From NCBI RefSeq assembly GCF_040782645.1, contig NZ_CP160403.1, positions 6,483,001-6,547,000 on the forward strand: a stretch of DNA of 64,000 nt. Direction: 5' to 3'. Below are positions 27,903 to 36,964 of this stretch, piece after piece. The position numbers and the translations under genes are program-made. This stretch comes from Streptomyces sp. HUAS ZL42. Lineage in GTDB: Bacteria > Actinomycetota > Actinomycetes > Streptomycetales > Streptomycetaceae. The notes under the pieces are model-generated. The model was not told the origin of the DNA and made no database searches. It saw nothing but the letters and a program-made list of their open reading frames with translations. How positions within the stretch are numbered: the first letter of the stretch is position 1; every line of letters starts with the position of its first letter.

Positions 27903-28733
27903 ATGATGGCAGTGCATCCTGCGCGACGGGCGGTCCTGGCTGCCGTGATGCCTGTTGTCGCGGCGTTGAGCGGGTGCGGCAGCGACAGGGGAGCAGAGGG
28001 TCCGGGCACGAGCGCCGGATCGACGGACCGTCCGGCCTCTCCCGATCCTGCTCGGCCCGTGGTGCCGGCTGACTTCCTTGAGCGGGCCCGGCAGGCCATG
28101 GCGGCCGAGAAGGGACGGACCTTCGCCGTGACGGGCAGGGAGTCGCTCGCGATGCCGGGGCGGACGAGCGGCGCGTCCTACACATCCATGGTGCGGCGGA
28201 CGAGCGATCCGGAAGCCCTCCACTCGACGGGGACCATCGTCAGCAATGGGACGAGCAGACGCGAAGAGGTCTTCTTGGTACAGGGCACGGGCTACGTCCG
28301 TGAGGGGGAGTCAGGCGCCGAGTGGAAGACAGGGCCAGTATCCGACCCGGACATTGCACCCAAGGTGGAGGACCCCCTGGACGCCCTGGAGGCGTTCGAG
28401 ACGTACACGGAGGAAGGAGCCGAGGTCGAGGTCGTCCAGGCCGATGGCGAGATCAGGCTGCACGTCCACATCCCCTCCGGCCGGTTGTCCGACCGCCGGC
28501 ACCAGCCCGCCCTCGCGAAAGCGGCGCGCGAGCTCCAGCCGACCCTGGACCAGCTGCGCGAGGCGGGGCTCACCGCGAGCGAGCGTGAGATCGTGCTGAA
28601 CCGGCTGGACGAGGTCCTGGTCCTGGACTCCGCCACCTTCTGGCTGCCGTGTCCCTGCCGACTGGTGGGTGCTACCCCGCCGTGTGGCTGGAGCTGCCAC
28701 TCGCCGGGCCGCAAGAGCTCTTCGCGGCTTTAG
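27903..28733 (+). CDS. Lipoprotein of a three-component signalling operon; late frameshift
   Basis: This 276-residue lipoprotein has signal peptide RRAVLAAVMPVVAALSGC with lipobox LSGC, a polar linker, then a LppX/LprG-like domain of unknown function. GGGGAG at 27,891-27,896 sets the ATG at 27,903. After about codon 246 (near 28,638) the frame ends in an unlikely Cys-rich tail. Shifting one base gives LAAVSLPTGGCYPAVWLELP and a stop at 28,763-28,765 that overlaps the next gene's ATG (ATGA). One base was probably lost here, either a real mutation or a sequencing error. Likely a sensor accessory for the kinase downstream. Confidence 0.7.
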   Translation: MMAVHPARRAVLAAVMPVVAALSGCGSDRGAEGPGTSAGSTDRPASPDPARPVVPADFLERARQAMAAEKGRTFAVTGRESLAMPGRTSGASYTSMVRRTSDPEALHSTGTIVSNGTSRREEVFLVQGTGYVREGESGAEWKTGPVSDPDIAPKVEDPLDALEAFETYTEEGAEVEVVQADGEIRLHVHIPSGRLSDRRHQPALAKAARELQPTLDQLREAGLTASEREIVLNRLDEVLVLDSATFWLPCPCRLVGATPPCGWSCHSPGRKSSSRL

Positions 28734-28761
28734 GGTCGAGTCGGCATGGGCCGGAGACGGC

Positions 28762-29457
28762 ATGAACGAAGGTGAGGCGGAGCGGGTGATCCGGGTAGTG
28801 GTGGTCGACGACGAGGCACTGGTCCGCTCGGGCTTCGAACTCATTCTGGGCGCGTCCGAGGACATCGAGGTCGTCGCGACCGCGAGCGGCGGCCACGCGG
28901 TGGAGGCCGTCCGGCGGGAGCGGCCGGACGTGGTGCTGCTGGACATCCGGATGCCGGACGTCGACGGGCTCACCGTCCTGCGCGAGCTGCGGACGATGCC
29001 GGATCCGCCGGTGGTGGCGATGCTGACCACGTTCGACGCCGACGAGTACATCCTGACCGCGCTGAACTCCGGCGCGGCCGGCTTCCTGCTCAAGGACACG
29101 GAGCCGGAGCAGCTTGCCCACCTGGTGCGGACCCTGGTCGCGGGCGGTGTCGTGCTGTCGCCCAAGGCGTCGCGGACGCTGCTGCACAGCCACCCCGGCA
29201 CCGAGACGGCCGTCGACGAGGAGGCTGCGCGGGTGCGGCTGCTCACCGCGCGGGAGCGCGACGTCCTCGTCCTGGTGGCGGAGGGGTTGTCGAACGCCGA
29301 CATCGGGGCGCGCGTCCACCTGGGGGCGGGCACGGTCAAGGACCACGTCAGCGCGATCCTGGCGAAGCTGCGGGTGACGAGCCGGGTGCAGGCCGCGCTG
29401 CTGGCACAGCGGGCCGGGCTGCTCGACGAGCGCCCACGGTCGGAGGCCGGCCGATGA
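28762..29457 (+). CDS. NarL/LuxR-family response regulator
   Basis: This 231-residue regulator has receiver domain residues D16-D17 (VVVVDDE), phospho-acceptor D61 (VVLLDIRMPDVDG) and the conserved Lys in FLLKDTEP. The C-terminal LuxR HTH is LTARERDVLVLVAEGLSNADI with TVKDHVSAILAKL. The ATG at 28,762 overlaps the restored lipoprotein stop, and its own stop overlaps the kinase start (ATGA), so the three genes are coupled. Targets are unknown. Confidence 0.92.
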   Translation: MNEGEAERVIRVVVVDDEALVRSGFELILGASEDIEVVATASGGHAVEAVRRERPDVVLLDIRMPDVDGLTVLRELRTMPDPPVVAMLTTFDADEYILTALNSGAAGFLLKDTEPEQLAHLVRTLVAGGVVLSPKASRTLLHSHPGTETAVDEEAARVRLLTARERDVLVLVAEGLSNADIGARVHLGAGTVKDHVSAILAKLRVTSRVQAALLAQRAGLLDERPRSEAGR

Positions 29458-30566
29458 GCCGTGCACGTGCCATGTGGCAGCGGGTGCCCGCGCCGGTCAT
29501 CGACATCGTTCTGGTGGCGGTGGCCGCCGTGGACGTACGAGTGGTGAGCATGTGGGAGCACACGCGTCTCGAGGTGGCGCTGGCCGCGGTCGGCTGCGTC
29601 GCGTTGGCGTTCCGGCGTAGGTTCCCGCTCGCGGTGTTCCTGCTCACCCTGCCCGTCGCGCTGATGCAGGATGTCGCCGTCGCTGTGCTCGTGGCGCTGT
29701 TCAGCCTGGCCGAACGCTCACGCAACCGCCGTCTCCTCGCGGTGTGCGTCGTCCTGGCCGCCGTCGCGAGCAGTACTCCGTGGCCCCTGGCCGCGGCGGA
29801 CCGGGCCATGACCCTGGTCTTCTTCGTGTACGGCTTGGCAACCAGTGTCGCCCCGGTCCTGTTCGGCCAGCTTCTCCAGGCGCAACGGGACCTGGCGAGG
29901 CGGTTGGCCGAGATCGAGGAGGCCAGGGAGCACGAGCGCACTCTGCACGCCCAGGCCGTGCTCGCCCGTGAACGCGCCCAGCTGGCCCGCGAGATGCACG
30001 ACGTGGTCTCCCACCAGGTGAGCCTGATCGCCGTGCGGGCCGGGGCGTTGCAGGTCGCCGCCAAGGACGTGGATGCCAAGGAGGCCGCCCGCACGATCCG
30101 TTCGCTGAGCGTCACGACCCTCGACGAGCTGCGCACCATGGTGACCCTGCTGCGTGCCTCCGGCGGCCACGCCACCGAGCTGACCCCGCAGCCCACCCTG
30201 GCCGACCTGCGCAAACTGGTGGAATCCAGCGGCACTCACACGGAGCTGACGGGTGAGTTGCCGCCCACCGTGGGCACACCCGCCCAACGCGCCCTCTACC
30301 GCACGGTCCAGGAGGCGCTCACCAACGTCCGCAAGCACGCCCCCGGCGCCAACGCCCGCGTCGAGCTGTGGAAGGACGGGGACGGTATCGGAGTGACCGT
30401 CACCAACACGCCTCCCACGCGCCCCTCCCTCTCCTTGCCCGGTTCGCAGCAGGGCTTGGTCGGTCTGCGCGAACGGGCCGAGATCCTGCACGGCACCCTG
30501 GAGGCGGGCCCGACCGCACAGGGCGGCTACCGGGTGCGGCTGAGGGTTCCCCTCAGCGCGGAGTGA
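29454..30566 (+). CDS. HisKA_3 (NarX/DesK-type) sensor histidine kinase
   Basis: This 370-residue kinase has four to five N-terminal membrane segments (about 15-140) with short loops, a coiled linker, and a dimerisation helix with H182 in REMHDVVSHQVS. The HATPase has ALTNVRKHAPGA (N-box) and QGLVGLRERAE. There is no large extracellular domain, so sensing is probably within the membrane or through the lipoprotein encoded upstream. Phosphorylates the adjacent NarL-type regulator. Confidence 0.92.
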   Translation: MSRARAMWQRVPAPVIDIVLVAVAAVDVRVVSMWEHTRLEVALAAVGCVALAFRRRFPLAVFLLTLPVALMQDVAVAVLVALFSLAERSRNRRLLAVCVVLAAVASSTPWPLAAADRAMTLVFFVYGLATSVAPVLFGQLLQAQRDLARRLAEIEEAREHERTLHAQAVLARERAQLAREMHDVVSHQVSLIAVRAGALQVAAKDVDAKEAARTIRSLSVTTLDELRTMVTLLRASGGHATELTPQPTLADLRKLVESSGTHTELTGELPPTVGTPAQRALYRTVQEALTNVRKHAPGANARVELWKDGDGIGVTVTNTPPTRPSLSLPGSQQGLVGLRERAEILHGTLEAGPTAQGGYRVRLRVPLSAE

Positions 30567-30800
30567 AACGCTGTCTGTCGGCTTGCGGCTCACAAGACCC
30601 ACGCGCGAGCCTCGGCCGGCAGTGGGCGCCGGCGCCCCTGGACCGTGCTCCGCCGACCTGCCCGCTCGTTCAGCTCCCTGTGGCTGACCGTGTCCGGTGC
30701 CGTGTAAGCCCGGTGAGGATCCCGGCACCAGGCTGACAGCCCTGATCGCCGCCTCACCCACGGACGGACGACGCGGAGCTTGACGTGACAGGTCGCCGCC

Positions 30801-31163
30801 TCACTTCAGCAGGGTGCTGTCCACGGCGACGGCCACTCCCAAGAGCGCGTCAGTACCGCCGATCCTGACGGCTCGTCGCCACGTACGGCCTGCGGCCCGG
30901 GAGGCGAGCAGGCCCCAGCCCAGCAGCACGACGGTGTTGATTCCGAAGGCGACGTACTCGATGCCTGTGGAGCGCCACCAGCCAAGGCCCGCCCCGTACA
31001 GCAGCAGTGTGGTGGGCAGCGCCGCCACTACCAGCGGCCATTCGGCGAGCACGGCACGCACCACACCCCGTACGCCGTCGTATACGCCGCCGAACAGCGT
31101 GGTCGGCTGGGCCAGCCAGTCCCATAGCCCACGTCTGCAACGGATGGCGGACTCGGTGCGCAT
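30801..31163 (-). CDS. Small membrane protein, unknown function
   Basis: From ATG at 31,163 this is a 120-residue protein with about three hydrophobic segments (WPLVVAALPTTLLLYGAGLGW, YVAFGINTVVLLGWGLLA, GGTDALLGVAVAVDSTLL). A longer version could start at 31,268, overlapping the ABC stop by ATGA, but that extension crosses a 10-bp inverted repeat and is proline- and arginine-rich. No known family recognised. It probably shares the ABC gene's transcript. Confidence 0.6.
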   Translation of the reverse strand: MRTESAIRCRRGLWDWLAQPTTLFGGVYDGVRGVVRAVLAEWPLVVAALPTTLLLYGAGLGWWRSTGIEYVAFGINTVVLLGWGLLASRAAGRTWRRAVRIGGTDALLGVAVAVDSTLLK

Positions 31164-31208
31164 AGGGGGCCTTTCGCGGTCTTGGTTTCCGTGGGTGCCG
31201 GTGCGTGG

Positions 31209-31250
31209 GGTTGTCCGGCCGGGACTGGGGCAGTGGACGACCGGACAACC
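31209..31250. promoter_or_regulatory. 10-bp inverted repeat between ABC exporter and small membrane protein genes
   Basis: GGTTGTCCGG-N22-CCGGACAACC is perfect over 10 bp. It could be a stem-loop that attenuates transcription or stabilises the ABC message, or an operator. It supports the shorter start for the membrane protein. Confidence 0.45.
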
Positions 31251-31264
31251 CTGCGTGTGGTGGG

Positions 31265-33052
31265 TCATGGCACGGGGGCCAGGAGCTGGGTGGCCGCCAG
31301 CCGCGCGTACAGCCGGTCTTGGTCCACCAGTTCCTCATGGGTGCCCACGGCCCGGACCCGGCCGGCGTCCATGACGACGATCCGGTCGGCGCCAGTCACC
31401 GTCGACAGGCGGTGGGCCACCACCAGCACGGTGGTCTCCCGGGCCACGTCCGCGATGACGCCCCGCAGCGCGAGCTCGTTGACGGCGTCGAGTTGCGAGG
31501 TCGCCTCGTCCAACAGCAGCAACCGGGGCTTGCGCAGGACGGCGCGTGCGATGGCGACGCGCTGCCGCTCACCGCCCGACAGCTTCGAGCCGCGGTGGCC
31601 GACCGGGGTGTCCAGGCCGTGGGGCAGACGCTCGACGAGGGTGTCGAGTTTCGTGCGGGCCAGGACGTCGCGGAGGGCGTCGTCCGTCGCGCCGGGCGCC
31701 GCGAAGACCAGGTTCTCCCGAAGCGTGCCGGCCAGTACCGAGGCGTCCTGCTCCACGTACCCGATGGCGGACCGCAGCTCGCCCAGGGACCAGTCCCGTA
31801 CGTCCTCGCCGTCCACCAGGACCCGGCCGCCGGTGACTTCGTAGAACCGCTCGATGAGCGCGAAGACCGTCGACTTGCCCGCGCCGGAAGGACCGACGAA
31901 GGCCGTCATGCCGGCACCGGGTACCTCGAAACTCACGTGCTGATGGATGTACGGCAGGCCCGGACGGTAGCGGAAGGACACGTCCTCGAAGCGGACCGAC
32001 GCTGGACCCGGCGCGGCTGTCCCCTGCCGGGGCAGGGAGCCCGTCCGCCGAGCGGGCGATTCCGTCGAGAGGCGTTCCACGGCCGCGATGCGGGAGATCG
32101 CGGCCGCCCCCTCCTGATAGGAGGTCACGGCGTCGACCAGCTTGGACACCGGCTCGATCAGATAGAAGAGGTACAGCAGGAAGGCGATGAGGGTGGACAC
32201 GGGGATCGCCCCGGACGCCACCCGCGCCCCGCCGACGGCGAGCACCGCGAGAAAGGCCAGCTGTACGGCGAGTTCGTCGGCCGAGCCGGCCACGGCCTCC
32301 CACTTCGCGCTCTTCACACCGTGCCGCCACGCCCGCCGCGCCGCCGCCTCCACCCGGGCGGTCTCCCGCTCCTCGGCCCCGGACGCCTTCACCGTGCGAA
32401 ACGCCCCGAGAGACCGCTCCAATCCGACGGAGATCTCCCCGACCGCCTCCTGCGACCGCTCGGTGGCCCGCGCGATCCTGGGCATCACCATGGCCACGAC
32501 CCCACCGACCAACACGACCACGCCGAGCGTCACACCCAGCAGCACGACATCCAGGTACGCCATCATCACGACCGCCGCCACGAAGGCCACCGCGCCGGTG
32601 GCCGCGGAGACGACCGCCTGGGTGCTGACCGCCCGCAGCAGTGTGGTGTCCGAGGTGACCCGGGACATCAGATCACCCGGCGGGATCCGCTCCCACTCCG
32701 AAAGCCGCAGTCGCATCAACCTTCCGACCAGGGTGCGCCGTGCGGCCAGGACCACCGACTCCGCCGTACGCTCCAGCACATACGCGCCGAACGCTTCGAC
32801 CGCCGTGCCCAGCACCACCAGCACGGTGAGCGCGATCAGGATCCCGGCGATGGTCTCACCGGAGGCGAGCCGGTCCACCAGCACCTTCGTGGCCAGCGGC
32901 TGCAGCAGCCCCCCGGCGGCCCCGACCAGGGCGCACAGCAGACCGAGGGCGACCGCCCACCGGTGCGGCCGCACATACGCGCCCAGTGCCTTGACCGTCT
33001 CCCGGGCGGACAGGGACGTCTCATCCGTCGTCGGAGCGGATGCGGTTTTCAC
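31265..33052 (-). CDS. ABC exporter, fused permease-ATPase (homodimer type)
   Basis: This 595-residue half-transporter has six predicted membrane helices (about 30-330) and an ATPase with all canonical residues: Walker [11 protein letters not shown], signature KLSGGERQR, Walker [13 protein letters not shown], switch AHRLSTV. An intact site suggests a homodimer, in contrast to the exporter pair at 10.4-14.1 kb. Substrate unknown. Confidence 0.9.
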   Translation of the reverse strand: MKTASAPTTDETSLSARETVKALGAYVRPHRWAVALGLLCALVGAAGGLLQPLATKVLVDRLASGETIAGILIALTVLVVLGTAVEAFGAYVLERTAESVVLAARRTLVGRLMRLRLSEWERIPPGDLMSRVTSDTTLLRAVSTQAVVSAATGAVAFVAAVVMMAYLDVVLLGVTLGVVVLVGGVVAMVMPRIARATERSQEAVGEISVGLERSLGAFRTVKASGAEERETARVEAAARRAWRHGVKSAKWEAVAGSADELAVQLAFLAVLAVGGARVASGAIPVSTLIAFLLYLFYLIEPVSKLVDAVTSYQEGAAAISRIAAVERLSTESPARRTGSLPRQGTAAPGPASVRFEDVSFRYRPGLPYIHQHVSFEVPGAGMTAFVGPSGAGKSTVFALIERFYEVTGGRVLVDGEDVRDWSLGELRSAIGYVEQDASVLAGTLRENLVFAAPGATDDALRDVLARTKLDTLVERLPHGLDTPVGHRGSKLSGGERQRVAIARAVLRKPRLLLLDEATSQLDAVNELALRGVIADVARETTVLVVAHRLSTVTGADRIVVMDAGRVRAVGTHEELVDQDRLYARLAATQLLAPVP

Positions 33053-33369
33053 GAAGTCCCTTTCATCTGCAGTGTCGCGGCGTCACAACCCGGTACGCGG
33101 GCCGAAGTGCCGGGGCAGTCCTCGCGCTCCTTGTGTCCGCGCGGTCTGTCATGCCTTCAGCCTTCAAGCCCGGCCGCAACGCGCCCATCCGGCAACCGTC
33201 GGGTCCACCCCCGCCAAGTGGCTGAACTACACCGCCCGTCCGGTCGCACCGGACCGACCGGTCAGGACGAGACTCCGCCGGTCGGCAGGGCGGTACCCGC
33301 CGATCGGCGGGGGAGAGCCCGAAGACTGCCGGATGGTCCGCCCCCGGACGTCCACGCGAGGTTCTCCGT
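33053..33369. other. Divergent promoter region with palindrome
   Basis: This 317-bp gap separates the ABC exporter and the DUF418-like gene, transcribed in opposite directions. It contains CCGGTCG-N8-CGACCGG (33,240-33,261), a perfect 7-bp inverted repeat of TetR/MarR-operator size. No gene recognised within it, and no regulator gene is adjacent. Confidence 0.45.
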
Positions 33370-34656
33370 ATGACACAGACACAGCCGCCGCAGGAGACAC
33401 CGGCTCCGCAGGAGGCGTCAGCTCCGCAGGAGAACTCGCCTCCACCGCCCCGAACCTCCCCCGAATCAGCCGGGCCGGCCTCGCCCGGTCCCTCGATGGG
33501 ACGCCTCGTCGGAGTGGACCTGGCCCGCGCCTTGGCGGTGTTCGGTATGTACGTCGTGCACATCGGCCCCCCGCTGTCCGCCACACACGGCGTCGCCAGC
33601 TGGATCCGGTACATGTCGGACGGTCACTCGTCGGTTCTGTTCGCCACCCTCGCCGGGTTCTCACTGATGCTGCTCGCCGGCCGCCGCGAGCCCAAGACCG
33701 GCCTGGCGGGCCGGCAGGCGAGGGCCCGCATCGCGATCCGCGCCGTGATCCTGCTGGCGCTGGGCACCGTGATGGCGATGGAGTACGGGGGAGTGATCAT
33801 CCTCGGCTTCTACGGGGTCTACTTCCTCCTCGCCCTGCCCCTGGTGCGACTGAGCGCCAGGACCCTCGCGATCATCGCGGCCGCGTTCGCCCTCGTCACA
33901 CCGCAGCTGGCGTTCGTCCTCACCTCGCTGCTGACCCCGTCGGTCCAGCAGAGCATCAACACCTACGACCCGCTCCGCCACCTCAGCGAGGTCGGCGTTC
34001 TCGATCTGCTGCTCACCGGCTTCTACCCGGCGCTCACCTGGATGTCGTTCGTGATCGCGGGCATGGCGCTGGGCCGCCTCGACCTCTCCTGCGGCACCAT
34101 CCAGAAGCGCCTGGCCGCGCTCGGCGCCACTCTCACCGCGGCCGCCTACGGCATGTCCCTGCTGCTCGCCGGCAAGGGCGCGTTGCGGAGCCTCGCGGAA
34201 GACGGGCCGTCGTCCGGCGGCTCCGGGTCGATGCCCACCGGCAGCGGATCGATGCCCGCTGATGCAGGGTCGTTCCCCGACATGTCCGCGTCGTTTCTCC
34301 TGAAGGCCGGGCCGCACAGCGGCACCACGTTCGACATCATCGGCAGCGTCGGCGTCGCCATCCTGGTGGTCGTGGGCGCGACGGTGCTGCTGGACCGCCT
34401 GCCGCGACTGCGCCGCCTGGCCAAGCCGGTCATCGCCGTCGGCACCATGTCCCTGACCGCCTACGTCGGCCACTTCCTCGCACAGACCGCACTGTCCACA
34501 CCCGCCGGAACCGGCACCCAGCAGTCCTGGCTGCCCCTGATCCTGTACGTCCTCGGAGCCATCCTGTTCGCCGCGATCTGGTCCCGCTTCTTCCGCCGCG
34601 GCCCCCTGGAGTACCTCCTCAACGCCGCCACCAAGCCGGCGAAGCACATCCGATGA
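33370..34656 (+). CDS. DUF418/DUF1624-like multi-pass membrane protein
   Basis: This is a 428-residue protein. A 45-residue proline/glutamine-rich leader precedes RLVGVDLARALAVFGMYVVHI, the typical start of the acyltransferase-like DUF1624/DUF418 membrane family. About ten membrane segments follow, and the C-terminal FFRRGPLEYLL is the DUF418 hallmark. The family is thought to include membrane acetyltransferases, but function is not established. A low-complexity Ser/Gly/Met loop (about residues 278-305) separates two halves. Divergent from the ABC exporter. Confidence 0.75.
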   Translation: MTQTQPPQETPAPQEASAPQENSPPPPRTSPESAGPASPGPSMGRLVGVDLARALAVFGMYVVHIGPPLSATHGVASWIRYMSDGHSSVLFATLAGFSLMLLAGRREPKTGLAGRQARARIAIRAVILLALGTVMAMEYGGVIILGFYGVYFLLALPLVRLSARTLAIIAAAFALVTPQLAFVLTSLLTPSVQQSINTYDPLRHLSEVGVLDLLLTGFYPALTWMSFVIAGMALGRLDLSCGTIQKRLAALGATLTAAAYGMSLLLAGKGALRSLAEDGPSSGGSGSMPTGSGSMPADAGSFPDMSASFLLKAGPHSGTTFDIIGSVGVAILVVVGATVLLDRLPRLRRLAKPVIAVGTMSLTAYVGHFLAQTALSTPAGTGTQQSWLPLILYVLGAILFAAIWSRFFRRGPLEYLLNAATKPAKHIR

Positions 34657-34658
34657 GA

Positions 34659-34701
34659 CCCGGGCCGGGGTGTGAACCTCCACACTCCACCCCGGCCCGG
34701 G
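34659..34701 (+). terminator. 14-bp stem-loop after the membrane protein gene
   Basis: CCCGGGCCGGGGTG / CACCCCGGCCCGGG with a 15-nt loop starts three bases after the stop codon. GTGTG/CACAC in the loop could extend the stem. No U-run, as is common in Streptomyces. Confidence 0.7.
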
Positions 34702-34889
34702 CCGCTCATGGATCCAGCATCTGCCGCTGCTGCCCCAACGCCCATCCGGCCAGGTGGTGCTGGGGCAGCCTCCGAACAATCCGCACTCGAAGGACAGGAC
34801 TCGCCGGGGCCGTCTATCGATCCTCACCGTGGCCGATTACAGGTCCTCGACGCCCGCCGACCTCATCGACGCCCGAGGGCACGGAGCCA

Positions 34890-35015
34890 CCTATCGATCG
34901 AAGTCACAGCCTACGAGGGCCGCTCGGTGATCGTGGCCAGCAACCTCCCTCCCTCAGGCTTCGATTCGATCATGCCCAAGACACTGGCCACCGCCGCTGT
35001 CGACCGGCTCCGACG
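34890..35015 (+). pseudogene. IstB-like (IS21) ATPase remnant
   Basis: The frame reads YEGRSVIVASNLPPSGFDS followed by TLATAAVDRL. This matches the IstB segment YERRSVIVTSN...AAAIDRL near the end of IS21 helper ATPases. Walker motifs are absent and the frame is broken on the left. A scrap of an IS21 element. Confidence 0.55.
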
Positions 35016-35021
35016 CGACAA

Positions 35022-35086
35022 CCGGGGGAACCGACGGGACCACGGGGGACACGGGGTCACGACGGGGGACACGGGGGACAACGGGA
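35022..35086. repeat. Degenerate short repeats (ACGGGGGAC units)
   Basis: ACGGGGGAC occurs at 35,042-35,050, 35,062-35,070 and 35,071-35,079, with related ACGGGAC and ACGGGG units between. A small low-complexity array, probably from slippage. Confidence 0.5.
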
Positions 35087-35087
35087 G

Positions 35088-35129
35088 AAGCGGGACTGGA
35101 GGGCCCGGGGGGCGTCCAGTCCCGCTTTT
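35088..35129. terminator. Strong terminator after the first GH43 gene
   Basis: AAGCGGGACTGGA / TCCAGTCCCGCTT is a perfect 13-bp stem with a 14-nt loop, and TTTT follows on the plus strand. It lies about 40 bp past the stop of the minus-strand GH43 gene and can act in both directions. Confidence 0.8.
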
Positions 35130-35168
35130 GTCCGCTGCTGCGGCCTTCAGGGTCGCGTCCGGCCGGTC

Positions 35169-36614
35169 CTACTCCTTGTAGAAGGTGGCGTCCTGCCGGC
35201 CGAGCGTGGTGGTCACCGGCTGGGTGTAGAGCAGGTTGTTGTAGTGCCGGATGTACCGGCCGGGGAAGTTGTACGACTCGTACGACACGGCCGCGGGGTC
35301 GGCGAGACCGGCCCGCTCGTGGAACGAGGCGTCGTTGTCGAACAGGGTGGTGCCGTCGTCCTTCTCCACCCACACCTCGTTGTTCTTGTGGCGCAGGTAG
35401 TAGCCGGGGAAGTTGGCCGATTCGAGGGAGACGGTGTCGTTGCCGGCCAGGCCGGGGACGACGCGGAACTGCGAGTCGGCGAGGTTGGTGACGTTGGCCT
35501 CGGTCCTGGCCCGGAACTCCCAGTGCCGGATGAACCTGTCCGGGTAGTTGTACGAGGAGAAGCGGACGGGTGTGACCCCGTCGGCGACGGGGATGCCGAA
35601 GTTGGGGGTGCCGTCGGCGTTCCAGTAGATCTTCTGGTAGCGGGTGCGGCGGTTGGGGTCCTTGAGCGCGTCGCCGACGATGTCCTTGTAGTTGCGGTCG
35701 TGGTAGACGAGGATGTCCGACTTGCCGTCCTCGGAGACCGTGAAGGAGTTGTGGCCGGGGCCGTACTGGCTGGTCTTGTCGTTGCTCTTGAAGACCGGTG
35801 TGGGCGTCTTGCTCCAGGAGGCCGGGTTCATCAGGTCGGCGGTGGCGTCGGCGGTGAGCAGGCCGAGGCAGTAGTTGGCGTTGGTGGCGCTGGCCGAGTA
35901 GGTCATGAAGACCTTGCCGTTCTTCTCGAGGACGGCCGGGCCCTCGTTGACAGTGGCGTTGACCTTCTCCCAGGCGTACTCGGGCTTGGAGATCATCACC
36001 GGGCTGCCGCTGATGGTCCAGGGGTTGGACATCTTCGCCAGGTACAGGTTGGTGCCGTTGCCGACCGCCGGGTCGTTCTGCGCCCAGCTGAGGTAGCGGG
36101 TGCCGTTGTGGGTGAAGGTCGTGGCGTCCAGCGAGAAGGTGTCCAGGGGCAGGCTGATCCTGCCCTTCTCGGTCCAGGGGCCGGTGATCGGGTTGGCGGC
36201 GCTGGTCTCCAGGACGTAGGGGCGGATCCGCCAGATGTCGTTGGACCAGCCGGCCGTGAAGTAGATGTACCACTTGCCGTCGATGAAGTGGATCTCCGGG
36301 GCCCAGATGTGGGCGCCCATCTCACCGGTGGCGTGCTTGGTCCAGATCGTGGTCTCCGGGGCCGTGGCAAGGCCCTGGAGGGTGGTGGCCCGGCGCATCA
36401 CGATCTTGTCGTAGGCGGGGACCGTGGCGGTGAAGTAGTAGAAGCCGTCGGTGTGCTTGAAGATGTGCGGGTCGGCCCGCTGCTCGGCTATCGGGTTGGT
36501 GAAGGTGACGGCGGGGGACGCGGGCGCGGCGGCCTGGGCGGGGGTGGTCACGGAGGTGAGCACGGCGAGCGCGGCCGCCGCGGCCACCAGAACCCGTCTG
36601 GCGAGGTGTCTCAT
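35169..36614 (-). CDS. Secreted GH43 exo-arabinofuranosidase/arabinanase with AbfB (CBM42) domain
   Basis: This 481-residue protein has a Sec signal peptide (residues 1-29, cleavage near AQAAA). The five-bladed GH43 domain has the catalytic triad: D48 (RADPHIF, base), D163 (SLDATTF, pKa modulator) and E224 (VNEGPAV, acid). The C-terminal third is an AbfB beta-trefoil with three repeats: SYNYPDRFIRH, SANFPGYYLRH, SYNFPGRYIRH. Layout matches S. avermitilis exo-1,5-alpha-L-arabinofuranosidase Araf43A, which releases arabinose from arabinan, with CBM42 binding arabinose side chains. Divergent from the two paralogues downstream. Confidence 0.88.
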   Translation of the reverse strand: MRHLARRVLVAAAAALAVLTSVTTPAQAAAPASPAVTFTNPIAEQRADPHIFKHTDGFYYFTATVPAYDKIVMRRATTLQGLATAPETTIWTKHATGEMGAHIWAPEIHFIDGKWYIYFTAGWSNDIWRIRPYVLETSAANPITGPWTEKGRISLPLDTFSLDATTFTHNGTRYLSWAQNDPAVGNGTNLYLAKMSNPWTISGSPVMISKPEYAWEKVNATVNEGPAVLEKNGKVFMTYSASATNANYCLGLLTADATADLMNPASWSKTPTPVFKSNDKTSQYGPGHNSFTVSEDGKSDILVYHDRNYKDIVGDALKDPNRRTRYQKIYWNADGTPNFGIPVADGVTPVRFSSYNYPDRFIRHWEFRARTEANVTNLADSQFRVVPGLAGNDTVSLESANFPGYYLRHKNNEVWVEKDDGTTLFDNDASFHERAGLADPAAVSYESYNFPGRYIRHYNNLLYTQPVTTTLGRQDATFYKE

Positions 36615-36964
36615 GTTTGTGTTGCGGCCCTTCGGGATCAGACGGTCGTGGGGACGAGCTGCTCACGGCCGACAGTTGGTGCTGAGACGGCTCCACCGGC
36701 GTACGCCGGTGCCGGTCGCGTGCCGCGGTTGGCGACGTCCATGACCTTGCCGGTGGAGGCGTTGACGGTACGGGGGTATTCGCCGCCGAGATGGACCACG
36801 CCGAACCGCGTTCGAAACTGCGAACAATGTGCGGAACTGCGGACGAAACGTAAAGGCGGCTCAGGGACGCCGTCAATGGGTAGAACGAAACCAATGCCGG
36901 CCAGTCCGCCGCGGAAGCGTCCGAGGCCGTAGTCGGCCGGCTCGACGAAGATCCCGCCGCGCGG
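36615..36964. other. Upstream region of the first GH43 gene with inverted repeat
   Basis: No intact gene. GTTCG-AAACTG-CGAAC (36,810-36,825) is an inverted repeat about 200 bp upstream of the GH43 start; a related CGAACA/TGTTCG palindrome lies upstream of the second GH43 gene. A minus-strand stretch ending at 36,638 reads TVNASTGKVMDVANRGT, vaguely ricin-repeat-like, but I do not trust it as a gene. Confidence 0.35.

Noticed and set aside
26994..28223. Single 409-codon minus-strand protein
   Set aside because: Only parts of the C-terminal half resemble a transposase. The rest crosses the IS3 scrap and the antisense of the lipoprotein gene, so it is not one gene.
35022..35086. CRISPR-like short repeats
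   Set aside because: Units are 9 bp, adjacent or irregularly spaced, without unique spacers of constant length, and no cas genes are present.
36638..36790. Ricin-type lectin fragment on the minus strand
   Set aside because: A single motif (STGKVMDVANRGT) is suggestive, but there is no second repeat, start site or conserved Q-x-W. Treated as intergenic.
34653..36932. 759-codon open frame on the plus strand
   Set aside because: It is antisense to the first GH43 gene, which has clear catalytic and CBM42 motifs. The plus product is a Val/Gly/Arg low-complexity chain.
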